Assembly: GCF_037975245.1 (NCBI RefSeq) | Contig: NC_092576.1 | Location: forward strand, 28,259,611 to 28,323,610 | Source: Apostichopus japonicus | Taxonomy: Eukaryota; Echinodermata; Holothuroidea; Aspidochirotida; Stichopodidae | Direction of reading: 5' to 3' | DNA length: 64,000 nucleotides | Shown here: in pieces, positions 12,633 to 24,400 of the stretch | Layout of the letters: the number at the start of each line of letters is the position of its first letter | Position numbering within the stretch: position 1 is the stretch's first letter | Notes under the pieces: model-generated | Databases searched by the model: none | The model's input: only the letters and a program-made list of their open reading frames with translations | What the model was told of the DNA's origin: nothing | Position numbers and translations under genes: made by a program

Positions 12633-13204
12633 TATTTTCAAAACCAATCATATATATTCCGCGATTCATTAATGTAATTAAAACACTAAATTAAGCTATT
12701 TAATTTAAGTTATATAGTCAGTAAATGTTTTGTCACGAATGAGACAATTATGTATCGTATGGGACATCCTATTGTAATACTGTGTGTGTGTTGATTATAG
12801 GGACAATATTGTTAATTGTGTCTATCCCCAATCAGCCCCCTCCCATGATCCCTCCTCTGGATAACCCCACCATCACCAGCCATAAACAATTTTTGAAGAA
12901 AAAGCAAAGTTATAAATTTCAGATTTATCTAGAACAACAATATCTACAAAAAAAGAATTTGAATCATATTCATTCATGTCAATTCTATGTCCTTTTTTAC
13001 TTCTCTGCAAGTTTTTGAGCCGCCTACCTGTAAAATTAAAATGAATTCATTACGGTATCTATTCAATTAAAATACATGCCAAGATGGCACACCAATGCAC
13101 AATAACCTTGTACTAGCCTATCAATTGTTTTCTTTGTTGGCGACTCCATGTCTCTCACTCTCTCCGTAAATGCTGACTACCAAGTGAGAGGCAGCAGGTC
13201 CCAT

Positions 13205-13290
13205 TTTCAAATTCTTTGGTTTTTCAAGATTTCACACTGGGCCTCCTGGCTGGAATGTGGAATCTCTTACCCACTGATCTAACCAAACTT
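13205..13290 (-). repeat. tRNA-derived (SINE-like) remnant in unit B
   Basis: Orthologous to the remnant at 8250-8330 (cccactgatctaacc opposite cccactgagctaacc), with further decay of the A-box-like word. Confidence 0.35.
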
Positions 13291-15904
13291 AGATGAATGG
13301 TGCAAAAAAAGGATGCTCTGCGTTGGATCTACCTTATGTTGCGAAGGCATTAATTGCAACTAATTTCCCAAACCACATTGTTTTGCACTAATTTATTAAT
13401 TTCAAGTTTACAATTAACAGTATCTTGTATACAACTTTAAAAATAACTAAGGCATCAGCCTATGTGGGAGTTTCCTGGATCTTTTCAAAGCTGTAGTGCA
13501 TGTTCCAATTGTCAAACAGTGTGCCCCACCAGTAGCAAACTAATTTCCCAAACCACATTGTTTTCACTGATTTATTAATTTAAAGTTTACAATAAACAGT
13601 ATCTTGTACAAAAGTTTCAAAGAAAATGATGTATCAGCCTATGTTGGAGTTTTCTGGACCTTTTTAAAGCTCTAGTGCGGGTTCCAACTTGTCAACACTG
13701 ATTGTGCCAAATATAAACCTGAAAGAAAAGAAAAAAACTCCGCCGACCGTAAATCAAATGACACGTACAATACAATGTTAATTAGCAAATTCAACAATAC
13801 ACGGATTCATAATGATCGGATTCGAAGTGAAGCTTTCACCAGACTGCACAAACAAAGATGGTTAGGCCAGTTGTGTTGCTACAGGGATTTGGAATAATTT
13901 CAGATGGGGCGTTGTACATGGACCTGTACAATATATGTTGTTATGTAAACTCCAAAGTCGAAGCGATAATGACTCATTAATGGAACAGAAATCATTCCAC
14001 AACATGAGTACTAGAGATATCGTTATCGAGATTTATTAGTTATTAGCCTCCCTAAATAATTAGAATTAAAGTCCAAACTCACTGCCAGATAAGACGATTG
14101 AGCAATTTATGCTGTACGATAAATAAGAATACATGGTTGCTGCGTTCTTTCCCAGGTACACACATATTTGCTATTGTGGAGGAAATTAAAACAGCAAATT
14201 CTTCTAAAAGGTATCAATCTTCACCAATTTGTAAATATGTAATATAGCTTTAGTCGTCGTTTTATATTTAATTCCTTTGTAAATCATATGCTTCACAGAA
14301 TTGATGAGGTCTTAGTTACAATAATAGCTTTTATGTTGTAATTTTACAGAAGTTTTCTTAGTTTCGCCTCAGCTTTGACTACTCTTTAGAAACAGTGGCA
14401 AAGAAATATGCATTTTGAGCTTTTTGTTGCCACTTTGTTGTATTAAATTTAATATAATCAACACATGAATATAGAATTCATACTTGTTCTGCAATGATAA
14501 TAATTATATTTAAACTAGTTATAACGTTAGAGAAGGGGAATAAAGAGGAATAACAATTTGAAATGCGGTGATGATATTTCGTGCAATCGTTTTTCTTCGT
14601 GCATGACAATCCGTCATAGACGTTAAGGTTCCATATTTCCAATTTGCTTTCATGCACCGAATACTTGTAACTAACAAGCCCTTTTGTGAAGGTTATAGAT
14701 AATCCCATTTTTACCTTTTGCAGCTGCCATGGGGAGTCTATAGAGAACCTCGTTTTTTCGTAATGTTATTAGGTCCATTTGTTCACTTTGGATGTTTGAA
14801 CAAAATCTTTTTTTAATTTCATTTTGATTTTACAAAATTTAATATTACTGAGAAGATAACAGAATTGTTAAACATCTCCCTACATTCTTTATTGGAAGTA
14901 CAGGATATTCTATTATCAAATTCAAAGCAAAATGAGAAGACTGTGAGGAGATTGCGCCTATGAAATAGTTAGTAATTTCAAATTTCGAAAATTGTTTGTG
15001 GGAAAAAAGTAAAAGTCATTAATCTGATAACTCAGTTAAAGTTCATTTTTGTATAAAAAAAATTGAAACCCGCATTTTTTTATTTCTTTAATCGAGTTTA
15101 AAGTTTCGGTTGTTTCTTTGCTATTTTCCTTACACCACGCAATACTAATTGATACCTATTCATACTTGAACTCTGTACTATTTGCCTAAAATTACTTGAC
15201 TTTGATGAAGATGTAATCGTGGTGAGGGCAATAATCATAGTGACGACGAACAATTGCGGTGACGATGTCGTTTGACGCTGACGATGACGTTGACGATGAT
15301 GACCATGATTATTATTAGTATTATTGATATACAATTAAAAAACTGATAGATGTGGTACACTAAATTTACAGAAAATATGGTAATTTGTCTTGCTTTAAAG
15401 AGATGCAATGTGGTGCTGTACTTTTGAACCTATTGAAAATGTTCAACTCTTCTTCTTCTTTTTTGCCATCAATGAACGTATTAGATTAATAAAACTCCAA
15501 ACAAAAACAAGAATACAAAATGTTCGCCTATGTGTCACCCATTTATCTACGTTTCCAATACTGGATAATATTAGGTTAAAAATAATCTCCGATTATGTTG
15601 AATTCCTCTCAAAATTTATGTTTGAGCTTTATAAGCGCATAAAGAGAACAAGAAGTAAATACAAAGTCCCTAATATCCACACCAGGGCTTGAAATAAATT
15701 CCAAAGAACTGTTACTCCTGATAGAATGAAGTAGCACCAAATGAAACCAACTTTTAATGTAAACTCATTTCAAACTTATGATCCTCATGAGAAAATTTCT
15801 CGAGTAGGAAATCAAGATTTTGAGCCGCTAAAGTCGAAATGTCGTCAATTGGTACAAAGCCAAAATTCGAACAAATAAGTCGACATTAAAAGTTCAAATA
15901 AAGC

Positions 15905-16352
15905 TGACGAGATTGCTGCTACTGCTGCTATTGCTGTTTTGCCATAGTCCTCAAAGAACCGTCGGCATTCTCTTGTGTTATACAAGAGAATTATAGACTA
16001 ATAATCCGCTGGGACGTCACTCCGCTACGGATGCAGCTGGCCGGAACATACTATCATGTACAACCGCCCTTTACTACACGTACACCTACTGCTGGTGCTG
16101 CTTCATGCCTTCAATACCGTAGGAACATTAGAACAACAACGCCAATTCCGCCATGCAGACTGCTCCCAAACCCAACCCATGGGCCCGCTCCGTTTTATGG
16201 CGCCGATCAACTAGCCAGTCGCAGTAGGTAATAATGGCTTCTTGTGTGCTTTATATAAGACGTTAGCCTTGGACTGACTAACCCCACACACAGCCACCCC
16301 ACTCTGCCTGGATGCAGTTTAACGTCAGACCCAGGACTTATTGACGAGATTG
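15905..16352 (-). mobile_element. Short retroposon-like insertion with 11-bp TSD
   Basis: A 426-bp segment (15916-16341), more GC-rich than its surroundings, interrupts unit B between two copies of tgacgagattg (15905-15915 and 16342-16352). Unit A has that word once, at the matching place near 10699-10709. The plus-strand left end is a run of gctgct/actgctgct triplets, which would be a 3' simple tail if the element reads on the minus strand. A SINE or other non-autonomous retroposon fits. No clear Pol III boxes or coding capacity were found. Confidence 0.65.
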
Positions 16353-16861
16353 ATCTTTTTCTTAACTGAGAATCAGTAATTAAACCTTGTGTTTTGTCAA
16401 CTATATAGACGACCATAAGCTTACCGTTTGTACTGATCCATAACCATTGTTCTGTTGCAAGCACACGTCTTGCATGTTCATGCCTTCTACGCTCAACTTT
16501 CCGAAAAAAATCGAAATATATACTCTACAGATTCTATCATGTTATATTGAAAGGAACTATGACTTATCATTGGTAAAGTTAAAGCGATGTGTTTTACGGG
16601 TTTAAAAACGGTGAAATGTGTTCATCCTCATTATAAATATTTTGTTTGATTTTCTTTACACCTTAGAATATTGCACTACTGGAAACCAACAAAGAATCAA
16701 CGATAAGAACATCGAAGAGCAAATCGAATTTGTTAACCTTCATTGGTTCGACGACTTTTGATGAGGGGTTAATGAACGTGAGTCATCAGCATATTTATAT
16801 GTCTGTTGACCTTATGAATTTTCAGAAGTTGTTGTGAACTTTTCAACACATTTCTCTCATC

Positions 16862-18235
16862 ATGAAGTATTTGAGAAGTAACCGACGTAAGTTTACTTGC
16901 ATAATTATCATATCTGCTGCATTATCACTCTATACTTTATTTACACTGGAGACGAAAATCGATAGGTCAACGCTACGTCAACCATGGAATCTCATGGCGC
17001 GAGCACAGCTAAGTAACAATACTAAGTTGCTTTCGTCCGACGGTAATCGAATGCCTACAGCCGAAAGGAAATATTGCAATAACACTAATTTTACACAACC
17101 AGAGAAGACATCAAAAGGTCATGATGACATTATTGAAGCAAAAGTTGATTATCGCGTGGAAGCTTTTCCCTCCGAGGGGCACTGGACAAACAAACTACAA
17201 CTACCAAAGTTGATCTCTTGCGGAGGTAGACAACCCAGGTCAGTCTTAATTGAGCAAGCAAGTCACTGGACAAATAACACTCAAAAAGCAGACATACTTA
17301 TATTTTCTGGGGCTATCAATTGCGAGGACATCTGGTTGGAACTGGAAAGTAAACGACAACCTAATCAGATTTGGGTGTTCACAACAGAAGAGAGTCCTTT
17401 TACTTCCAGGGATTCAGTGCCTCCTCCAAAAGTCAGCCATATTCATTTTAACATCACCTCAACGTATCATCCAAAAGCAGATATTATTTTACCATATGGG
17501 AGATTTTTCCCCTTCAGCAAAAGGGGAAAACGAAAAGTTGCGTTTACATCAAATTTTAATAAGAAGAAAGGCTTAATGGCCTGGATTTCTAGTCACTGTT
17601 CAACCGAAATGTGGAGAAGGTACGACGCTGTGCACGATCTTTCTGGTTACATTCCAATTGATATGTTTGGAGAGTGTGGTGAACTTTCTTGTCCAGAACG
17701 TACAGGACACCATTGCCCGAAGGTGTTTTCTCGTTACAAATTTATCGTAGCATTCGAAAATAGTTGTTGTTGCGGTTACATAACTGAAAAATTTTGGTAT
17801 ACGGTAACCCGTTACAATGCTATTCCTGTTGTCATAGGTCCTCCAAAGATGGACTACGAACAGCTTGTTCCACCTAATTCATTTATTCATGCCGACGATT
17901 TCAGCTCTATGAAAGATTTAGCGGAACATATTCTCCGGGTATCCAAAGATCAGGCTCTTTATGACTCATACTTTAAATGGAAGACAATTGGTAAAGCTGT
18001 TAATACTTTGATTGGAGATATTCTTGCATTTTCGAATGTTGGAATGTGTAGATTAATACACTTCATACAAGAAAAGCATAATGAACCGCAGAAGCAGCCT
18101 TTCGATCCATACGGACCCAATTGGATGGGAGGATGTAATGAATGTGGAGAGCGGAACTGGGTTAAAGAGTATTCAACTTTCAGGTACTACAATGAAGAAA
18201 TGGATGACAGATACAATTTTACATACTTCAACTGA
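16862..18235 (+). CDS. GT10 alpha-1,3-fucosyltransferase, copy B
   Basis: Complete intronless gene of 457 aa with the same architecture as its neighbour at 11200-12567: basic tail, membrane anchor (IIIISAALSLYTLF), glycosylatable stem, and a GT10 domain with FIVAFENS, GYITEKFW and YNAIPVVIGPP. By my count it is about 90% identical to copy A. Changes are not even: a cluster (CQRGQGIN in A, CPERTGHH here) sits about 15 residues before the FENS motif, and this copy has two more residues near 226 (KVAFTSNFN against KVRSNFN). The residue two before YITEK is Cys here and Gly in copy A. The reading frame is open throughout, so selection has probably kept it. By family it is a Golgi enzyme using GDP-fucose; the acceptor is unknown. 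The 3' flank diverges right after the stop, so the 3' UTR and poly(A) site differ from copy A. Confidence 0.93.
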   Translation: MKYLRSNRRKFTCIIIISAALSLYTLFTLETKIDRSTLRQPWNLMARAQLSNNTKLLSSDGNRMPTAERKYCNNTNFTQPEKTSKGHDDIIEAKVDYRVEAFPSEGHWTNKLQLPKLISCGGRQPRSVLIEQASHWTNNTQKADILIFSGAINCEDIWLELESKRQPNQIWVFTTEESPFTSRDSVPPPKVSHIHFNITSTYHPKADIILPYGRFFPFSKRGKRKVAFTSNFNKKKGLMAWISSHCSTEMWRRYDAVHDLSGYIPIDMFGECGELSCPERTGHHCPKVFSRYKFIVAFENSCCCGYITEKFWYTVTRYNAIPVVIGPPKMDYEQLVPPNSFIHADDFSSMKDLAEHILRVSKDQALYDSYFKWKTIGKAVNTLIGDILAFSNVGMCRLIHFIQEKHNEPQKQPFDPYGPNWMGGCNECGERNWVKEYSTFRYYNEEMDDRYNFTYFN

Positions 18236-18239
18236 AACA

Positions 18240-18925
18240 TCTTTTGCAAGAATTCGAGGGGTATGAAACTTATTGCATAACGTTAATTGAGGATAAATTT
18301 TTATTGAACTTGGATGTAATTACTCACAAACCAACTTTACCTTAGCGTGAATGCATAGTTTGATTTAATACCGTTTTGTATCAATTAACATACAAGGGGA
18401 CACTGCTCAATGTTACATATTCATAATGAAGGTTTTTCTCAAATTGTTATGGGTTGGATTCCCGTCATGTGATTTCTGTCCAATTTCGGAAATTTAAACA
18501 TAATGTGTTTTACGTATCATGAAGGCTGTTTTTAACCTGAAGTGACAGTGTTCACTGTTATTTTGGATGCACAAAATTGACAAGCATGTATGCTGTAGCT
18601 GTAGCTGACTTGGCTCTGAATAATCTGTCACTTATAAAACTGCACTTTGGCTAATAATTAGGTGTTCTAACTCCTAGGTACTGGATTAGTTAAGATTTAA
18701 TCGATAACAGCAAGATATGTTTGCATAAGAGGAGTTTTTCTTTTCTCAAATCTAACGGCATTCACTTACGGTTCGAATGTAAACGTTAAAAACCGTCGCA
18801 CGGTTTAAACAAAATGAAATAAACTGCTGTTAAATTACATCTTACAAAGGCATCATTCCTGCCGGTATATAACCGTTAATTTACAATATTGTTTTGAGAT
18901 GTATATTATGGATAAATACTGCCAA
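18240..18925. other. No gene seen
   Basis: Unique AT-rich sequence after the duplication breakpoint. I see no feature I can support. Confidence 0.4.
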
Positions 18926-18927
18926 TA

Positions 18928-19193
18928 GATAGGTAGATAGATAGACGGATAGATGGATAGATGGATAGACGGATAGACGGATAGACGGACGGACGGACGG
19001 ACGGACGGACGGACGGACGGACGGACGGACGGACGGACGGACGGACGGACGGACGGACGGACGGACGGACGGACGGACGGACGGACGGACGGACGGACGG
19101 ACGGACGGACGGACGGACGGACGGACAGAGAGATAGAGAGATAGAGAGATAGACAGATAGACAGATAGACAGATAGATAGATAGATAGATCTA
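18928..19193. repeat. GATA/GGAC tetranucleotide microsatellite
   Basis: A long pure GGAC run (about 18985-19124) is flanked by GATA/GACA-type units on both sides. The minus-strand ORF of repeating VRPS is a by-product of the repeat. Confidence 0.95.
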
Positions 19194-19194
19194 T

Positions 19195-19420
19195 CTAAGT
19201 TCTTGACCAAGCACAGATTGTACGACATTTAAAATATATAATTTGTTTTTATTATAATCCCAAAATAAATGATCAATAGTTTCCCCATCCTCCTCACAAA
19301 AGGTGCACATGAAATTCAGTTTAATATTCATTTCATGAAGTGATTTGGCCCCAGAATCCCATCAATCACGACTGTTAATGACTCAGCATGACTGAAAAGG
19401 ACTAAGAAATACCATTATCT
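19195..19420 (-). mobile_element. LINE fragment (C-terminal zinc-knuckle region)
   Basis: The minus-strand translation at about 19200-19310 contains CTFCEEDGETIDHLFWDYNK, the Cys/His pattern found near the C-terminus of L1/Tx1-type LINE ORF2 proteins. The rest is eroded. It points the opposite way from the LINE piece 0.6 kb to its right. Confidence 0.6.
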
Positions 19421-19919
19421 ACTATTCCCCTTAAACTGAAAAGAGGTTTCCCATTTAATAAAAGCGGTCAGTTTGGTAGAGACATTCTTTACCAACTCCT
19501 TTATAACAGGCAAGGGACATACGCCAAGGAATTAAAGTAGGGAGAATGACGTCAAGTGACATGAACTGGAGCCACTCATCCAACTGGTAGCGCTTTGCTT
19601 GTAAATGACTCGAAATGATGATATCGTGTACCGCATTTGGATGCCAAAACCTTCACAAAAGTAGCAGTGAACTGCTGTTTTTCAAGTAATATTTGGGAAG
19701 CCTTAGTAGAAGCAATGGCATAAAAGTCTAATTACTTCACTTTTGTCGTCTTCTCAGCTGATGCACTGTGGTTCACTGGACCCTGGATATAGCTGATGCA
19801 CTGTGTTTCACTGGACTGTCATGAAAATCGTTTTTGCCTTAATTATCCCCCAAAGATATCACGTCTAAAATATATTTTAAACCTGTGGTCCGCTTGTAGC
19901 CTTACCCCTGTATGCAAGA

Positions 19920-20345
19920 TTAAAATCTTCAAATCAGTTTGTCTTCTTGTTCCAGATCCTTAATAATCACCCGGCTCCCTTCATCAGCAGTTTAGAGAAC
20001 TTATTCTTTCGGTTCGTTTGGGGTGGTTAACTCGATCAAATTAAGCTTAATACGCTCATTGCCCTACATGTCTTAGGGCAATCCATATTCTTTTATCCGT
20101 AGCTTCAAATGTGTTTGGGTAAGACGGTTTACTGAAAGGTACATGCAGATTGGAAACTTTTTTCTTTACATTTATTTGAACAAATATGGCAAGGATATTC
20201 TTTTTAAATGTATTTATTCTTGTGAGGATACTGTTATTCCTTATTCATTTATTAATGATGTCAGCTCTGCGTGGGCTTATAATAATGTTAGACCTGTATG
20301 GAATAACTCCAGTATAAAGTTAAATAATAAGCTTTATGTATAACA
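19920..20345 (+). mobile_element. LINE fragment (post-RT region)
   Basis: The plus-strand frames resemble the region after the reverse transcriptase in L1/Tx1-like ORF2: a FFRFVWGG-type stretch near 20000, then an open 66 codons (20143-20343) with LFKCIYSCEDTVIPYSFIND and VRPVWNNSSIKLNNK. Stops and frame changes are present, so this is a dead copy. The LINE at 50.9-53.8 kb has comparable residues (IIWNSSLFKVGNSPV). Confidence 0.6.
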
Positions 20346-21490
20346 AGTGTGTTATAATCATCAATGATCTGATTAGGGCAAGATAGCAGGGGAGGGGGGG
20401 GGCGTGTTTCTTTGCCTTGAACGTTCCCGGTTATTTACACTTCTTACAGGTGCGCTTTTGTACTTTTTTGCCCCTTATACAAAAAAATAATCTTTGCTTC
20501 TCCAACTTGCCGCCCTCCCTACTTTGGTAATTATGGTGCAGCTACTGATAAGAAAACATGCTAAAAGAAGACACTGACTCAACCTTGATTGATTATGCTT
20601 TACTTCTACTAAAAGAGGGGAAAAGGGAGTAACAAAAAAGAAACTTTTAGCAAACTGCTAATCTAATACAAAAAAGTACCTTTGTAGGTAAATATGAACA
20701 TTGTAGGGGACTTGACATTTCCATGCTAACAGGATATTCTATAGAGGCCAAATAAAGCGAAAACAAACTAACAAAACATTCCAATACAAAGATGACTCGA
20801 TTTGTTCAAGTTAACATCTGTCAATCTGTCTCTTAATGTGTCCTTAGTTTGTTTCAGTTCATAATTACTAGCAATATCCGCGACCCAAAACAGACAGTTA
20901 TAAAAGTAGAAAATGGCTGAAAGGTTTGACTCTCTTGAACGTTATGGCCATACTTTTACCATAACTACACTAAAGATCTTGCTAATATTTTCTTACATCA
21001 TTCCAATAGCTCTAACATTAGTGAGTCTGAGAAAGGGTGCGGTTGAAACATTGGTATGTGACAGGTACAATTTCATTTGGTTCTGTGACAGTATCTAGTG
21101 ATACAACATTCGAATTTTGAATGAAATTACATGACTTGAAATGATAACAAGGACAGGTAATTGTTAGAAAATTCAGAAGTTTCCTATTGAAATAGCCTTA
21201 TTGTTTTTACTGACCTAAACGTTAATAACTCGCTTCTATAATTCGTGCAACCAAATTGTTGTTATCATAGATATCGCCAATGAAGCAGCAGTATATCACT
21301 ATTTGTGTATGTCACAAGACTTGGTAAAAGTTGCAACTAAACGTAAAGTAACGTTTTAAGACTAATGTTAAACATTAGCAAGATGAAAGCAAATTTAAGC
21401 TACCGAACTGAAAGCCAAAAGGAAAGAAAAGCTAAAAGAAAGAAAACTAATTGATACTTTGGGAGCCGCCTTATAGTATCCGCATCATGA
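20346..21490. other. No gene seen
   Basis: AT-rich intergenic sequence with a homopolymer G tract near 20390. It lies downstream of the TIMP-like gene and contains no supported feature. Confidence 0.4.
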
Positions 21491-21492
21491 CT

Positions 21493-24400
21493 TTATTGCT
21501 GTCTCAAGCACTTCTTGTAGTCTCTCCCTCCGAGCCAGACGCAAATCCCTTTCTTGTTCTTGCCGCATCTTGCAAAATCAATTTCACAATTCCCACCATC
21601 GCCGTAGAAGCCGAAATTGTAGCTGGCCGATTCCAGTGTACATATTCCTTCAGTTGAATCACAAAAGTCGTATTGCCCGCATATCTGATTTGAAGAGAAA
21701 ATCAGTAACTGTGATGTACGTGTGATTTTATTTCATGACTGCCTGAATAAAACATCGACGTCACACTGTTTACGGACCAGACACGTTGTAACACAAACCC
21801 CAAAAGTCGATTTGTCATGTGGCTGAGAAATAAGTTACTGTGGTGTATTTGTGATTTCATTCCATGATTGCTCGTATATAATGTTGACGTTGTAATGCTT
21901 TCTTCGTTCATGGTGAATTTTAGCCGAGTCGTGTTTTATAACTCTTCGCAGTATTTAATAATCAATAATCGTTGACGTAACCCTACGACAAGGCCTAATG
22001 CTTTTGATTACAAACTTACGGAACATTTGTTGCAGTTCTTCTTATACTGACGTTTCAGCCCTTGAGACTGTCGCTTGGTGATCCGATCAACATTCCTGTA
22101 GGATCCGCATGGTTCGAGTGTCAATTGGTCATCCACTACATTGCCTACAAAGATGAGTCAAAAACAGGATAACGTATAAGAGTACATCTGACGATAAAAT
22201 GTACGCACTGATGATAAGGTTAGTAGAGTAGAAAGGAGAGGTACAGCAATATAAAAGGACCTTAAATGGAGCGTCCAAATGCACGCATATCCAACAATTG
22301 TTTGATTTGGGTGAGATTTCTTTTGAAAATTTTTCACCTCTACATGCCCGGATATGACACTATCAGGCTTTCCCTTAATCATCCTGTTGAGGATTTCTTT
22401 GGAATGTTCATTATGGTTAGTGTATCTGGAAAGAATCTGTATCGTTTTATTTTTCAATTCTTGTCATCCTGCTGGGAGAATTTTTACCGCATAACCTTTT
22501 TATAAACGATTTACTGTACACAATAATTTTAAGTAATATTCTGTCTGCCAAAAATACGCTTATGAACTATTTCCGATTGTGTTCACTGTTATTGGCCGGG
22601 TTTACATCCCTCTTAACCCCCCCCCCCCAAACTACACCATGGGTTGGCGTCTGCTGGCGATTATTAAGCACATAAAGAAGAATATTGGTACTCTTATTGT
22701 TCTTTGCGGAATACATCTCCGAGCCCAAGAGTTCAGGGGAACCTTCCTGCCAACACGCTGCAATGTTTCCAGAGCTAATTGTTGTCTCGTAGCGAGCTCA
22801 CATTTTAGAGAGGAATATATTTGAAAGCCCCTATAGCTTTAAGGGGCCTGAACTTTTGTTAACCTTGCGTTTTAGCAACAGGTGACGAAATACATGTTAA
22901 CCACGTAATCTCAATTGGGAAGAAATTACAGCGTGTGATCTCACAATTTCCAAACGCACATTTTCCTTTTTTTCTCAAAAAGGTGCGGTATTTCAATACA
23001 CTATTTAGTGCCACTGCCGGGCGAATATTTTTGGGTTTGTTTTGTATCAGGTACAAATATGTACATTACTGCTTTTTTCACGTTCCCGGTTTAATCTAAC
23101 ATTATAATTAAATCTAATAACAATTATTGTAACTACGCCTAAAGTCTAACATCAGGACGAACGGAACCGTGTTTTTCACTCTTACCCATTATAACATAAT
23201 TCTGATTGATAGAAAGATAGACGGTGCAATCAAGCCTTGCTTCATGAGTGACTATGATCTCGACCGTCGTTCCTTTGGCAGTCAAACCGTTTCTTTTATA
23301 AACCTTCTCAATATCCACGGTGTAGACAATCTTCTTCGTTGCGTCAAAACCCACAGCTGAATGTAAACGAAACAAGGTAATAAAAAATATTTACTGTAAC
23401 ATAAAGCTGACCTTCCTTGCGAAGTTCACGCAAATACAGGTCAATGATTGCCTGGGAATAAAGGGGCAGTTGGTTGGGGATCAAGGTGGTGGACGTATCG
23501 CAAGATTGAACAGTGACATAGATATGTGTTATGCAATTCTTCTTATTTTCAATACCGCTGGTTTGATTTTTTTCTTCTTCTTCATTACGTTATAAACAAC
23601 CACTAACAGCCGATATACTTATAACATGAATCTTGTCATCCTTGCTGATCAGTCTGATCTCTAATCTTTTCATGGCAAATTCAGGAAAAGAAGTGAACGT
23701 AGATATTTTGGTTTTCTTAAAAGGCAGATAACATACATTTTTGTACTTTTGATAATCTATCACGTGACCAACTATCAAAATTTAATACCCGAGGAATTTT
23801 TTATTTTTTTTTAAATTTAAGCAAGTTTATACTGCGGATAGTTTTGAAGTAGAAGATTCACGCTAACTCAATCTTTACTTTTACTAGCGTAGACAAAAAT
23901 GAATATGCTATTTTGTATCACCAACCCCCCTTTACCATTGTGGTTAACGGTTTAATATTAAGTTGATAGTTTGGTAAGTTGTAACATTATTACTACAAAC
24001 CCAAGCTATTATTCTGTTAATTTTAGTACACTGTTTACGTTTAGTACACTCTTGAAAAGAAGTCATTATGATTTTGCAATCCATGTTCAAGCCCTCGCAG
24101 AAATGAATCTTCAAAACTTCATACAAATAATTTACATGTCAATTGTTGTCGCTGAATAATGACAGTGTTTGAGTGGTGTCACTAATAACAATGATGATGA
24201 GAGCATCAAATTTATTACCATTTTGAAACAATTGCTTTCTATGTAACTCGCGAAACTTACATTTTAGAACAGACAACTCTGGTTGTGAATCAAACAAGAT
24301 AGTATACAAATTTTATCAACAGAATTGTGTCAACCGCGAATTGTCTTCCTCTGTGCCCACTCGATGACCTTTCTGTAACATATTGACGTTTGTAGACCTG

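Larger units (their letters stand above)
7900..12860 (+). repeat. Tandem duplication unit A
   Basis: About 4.96 kb and colinear with the unit that starts near 12866. It includes a tRNA-like remnant, a long non-coding 5' region, the fucosyltransferase and its 3' flank. The similarity continues without a break into the next copy, so this is a head-to-tail tandem duplication. Confidence 0.85.
12866..18238 (+). repeat. Tandem duplication unit B
   Basis: Third copy, about 5.4 kb because of a 426-bp insertion upstream of the gene. It is colinear with unit A until just after the fucosyltransferase stop. Similarity ends near 18240, which marks the right breakpoint of the array. Confidence 0.85.

Noticed and set aside
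16031-16231. 66-aa plus-strand ORF upstream of fucosyltransferase copy B
   Set aside because: Lies wholly inside the 426-bp retroposon-like insertion and is absent from unit A.
18881-19228. 115-aa ORF with repeating VRPS
   Set aside because: Translation of the GGAC microsatellite.
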